The notes under the pieces are model-generated. The model did not search any database, had not been told where the DNA came from, and saw only the letters and a program-made list of their open reading frames with translations. This document shows, in pieces, positions 62,684 to 64,000 of a DNA stretch of 64,000 bases (the first letter of the stretch is position 1; each line of letters starts with the position of its first letter). The DNA comes from Meghimatium bilineatum (Eukaryota > Mollusca > Gastropoda > Stylommatophora > Philomycidae), in assembly GCA_034231615.1 (NCBI GenBank), contig CM067322.1, forward strand, positions 65,563,349 through 65,627,348, given 5' to 3'. A program made the position numbers and the translations under genes.

Positions 62684-62784
62684 ATTCTGGTTTACCCATT
62701 AGTAGACTGGAGATGCCAGGGAGCAAGCTATGATGAACTTGATTTTCCTGGTAGCAGCATAAACTTGACTGACAATATAAGAAA
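62684..62784 (+). CDS. Alpha/beta-hydrolase gene B, exon 6
   Basis: Acceptor TTTAACAG ends at 62683; the likely donor is GTGGGT at 62785 (101 nt, phase 0 in and 2 out). It encodes ILVYPLVDWRCQGASYDELD then FPGSSINLTDNIRK. ILVYPxVD after the elbow, then xSYxE and an LT..xxK/RW helix, is the normal order in HSL-type esterases. Reading past the donor meets a stop after ten more codons, which favours splicing there. The exons with the triad Asp (DPLxD) and His (xHGF) would lie to the right of the window, so the gene is partial here. Confidence 0.87.
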
Positions 62785-63013
62785 GTGGGTGCATTTTGGA
62801 GTTTTCTTGTTGCTTGCTTAGTTAAAATATGGAAGGTAATCCATGGGTCACTCCCTTCTGACCTCTTTGGTTTTGTTACAGTTTACCTCTCAACCAAGGT
62901 GACTTAAATGTAGGTTCACATCGACACAGATGAGAATACATGTTTCATATTGAGTATTTACAAAAATAATTTTGTGGTTCCATCTTGTATTTTTTTTATA
63001 ACTGTTATATATT

Positions 63014-63895
63014 TTGGCTATATATATAACATACGTATCAATCATAACATATATAGATCACATCTGCAAAGTAGCAAAGACAATGGAAGGAAACAATCTG
63101 AAGGATAACTTCAATGAACTACTAGTTGCAGATGACCAAGCACTAGGGGCATCAACAGAAGAGAAACTACAAAAACAAATAGATGGATTACATCAAACAT
63201 GCCATACCTTTAACATGAAGATAAATATAGAAAAGACTGAAGTAATGATGATAGGAAGAACAGAAAGAAACACCAATATATATATTGGAAACAACAGACT
63301 TAACCAGGTGACAGAATTCATATACACAGACATATAGGAAGTAATATAACAACAGACGGCAAGAACAGCAAAGAAATACACAATAGATGTAGTAAAAGTA
63401 TACCCTGGGGCAAATGACACCAATCTTCAGAAACAAAAATGTAGATTTAAACACCAAAATAACATTATTCAAAACGATTATTATGCCAACACTTATTATA
63501 CCAATGCCTAACATAGACAATGACAGAACAAGACAAATGTAAACTTGTGATAGCTGAAATGGCATGCGTACGCAGATTCCTAGCGATATTTCTAAGAGAC
63601 AGGGTGAGGAATGAGGACATTTGACAAAAAAACTAGCACCACCCCAGTCTTGGAATATATTAAGAGACAACAGATCAAATGGTTTGCACACATCAGTAGA
63701 CTACCATCAGACAGCATACCACAGCAAGCTATGCAACACAGATACAGTAAAGGCAGCAGACCTAGAGGGCGACCATGAAAATGATGAACCACCGAAGTAA
63801 AAGAGGCGACAAATTCCACAATATACTCAGCACACAAGAGGGCTGTCTCCAGAAAACTATTCTACCTCTGACGCTGAAAGGCAACAAAGGGTTTA
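63014..63895 (+). mobile_element. LINE-3 copy, 5'-truncated
   Basis: Plus strand: ITYIDHICKVAKTMEGNNLK, VADDQALGASTEEKLQKQID, HTFNMKINIEKTEVMMIGRT, LNQVTEFIY, then EMACVRRFLAI-like, EYIKRQQIKWFAHISRLPSD and ATNSTIYSAHKRAVSRKLFY. It starts further 3' than the copy at 28392 and ends GCAACAAAGGGTTTAGCACAC. Several frame breaks. Confidence 0.9.
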
Positions 63896-63897
63896 GC

Positions 63898-63945
63898 ACA
63901 CGCACGCACGCGAGAGAGAGAGAGAGAGAGATATATATATATTCC
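63898..63945. repeat. (CACG)n-(GA)n-(TA)n low-complexity run
   Basis: CACGCACGCACGCG then about nine GA and several TA; adjoins the LINE-3 end. Confidence 0.9.
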
Positions 63946-64000
63946 AAATACCACTCAAGATAATACATGAAAGAATTAAAAACAAAATAGACATTGATGC

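Noticed and set aside
1-64000. LTR retrotransposons, endogenous viruses or Polintons
   Set aside because: No paired long terminal repeats, gag-, envelope- or capsid-like block was recognised; all reverse transcriptases seen have LINE-type surroundings.

Overview
Gene-poor, repeat-dense nuclear DNA of an invertebrate animal. Spliced host exons with GT-AG borders, introns of kilobases, an isolated tRNA gene and a great variety of LINEs, SINEs, mariner/Tc1, pogo and hAT elements all indicate a metazoan. The repeat mixture and the form of both host proteins suggest a lophotrochozoan, perhaps a mollusc, but the sequence alone does not settle this. Almost all long open frames in the window are transposon remains.

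Host gene A (minus strand, 3.76-10.45 kb) is the 5' part of a procollagen galactosyltransferase of family GT25 (COLGALT/GLT25D type). The start exon (10253-10453, signal peptide) and exons at 5137-5249 and 3759-3874 are clear; later exons lie beyond the left edge. The first coding exon is split: a 2,185-bp element with terminal inverted repeats (8061-10245), flanked by a perfect 7-bp duplication, separates residues 1-67 from the remnant at 8002-8053, and an in-frame TAA lies at the junction.

Host gene B (plus strand, 40.9 kb to beyond 62.8 kb) is an alpha/beta-hydrolase of the hormone-sensitive-lipase/arylacetamide deacetylase type. Six coding exons (40919-40954, 43936-44116, 48167-48299, 52483-52604, 55936-56033, 62684-62784) join in phase to give about 223 residues including the nucleophile elbow; the part with the acid and His of the triad is beyond the window. 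Its introns hold a Tc1-like element with long terminal repeats (44272-47024), an intact mariner (49978-51309), a hAT-like element (54622-55395), a pogo/Tigger-like element (59344-62432), many LINE pieces and SINEs.

Between the genes (10.5-40.9 kb) lie LINE fragments of several families, a foldback structure (17.0-19.6 kb), many minisatellites, a tRNA-Val(UAC) gene (25804-25875), and a nearly complete but frame-broken I-type LINE with endonuclease, reverse transcriptase, RNase H and CCHC knuckle (36.1-40.7 kb, minus). Two abundant short repeats, here called SINE-A (about 158 bp) and SINE-B (about 280 bp), share their 3' end and a GAA-repeat tail, and several copies have target-site duplications inside older LINEs, so the order of insertions can be read. 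No complete, clearly new biological system was seen; the most notable points are the transposon-split glycosyltransferase exon, the altered oxyanion/elbow motifs of the hydrolase, the intact mariner, and a minisatellite grown from SINE sequence and later split by a LINE.
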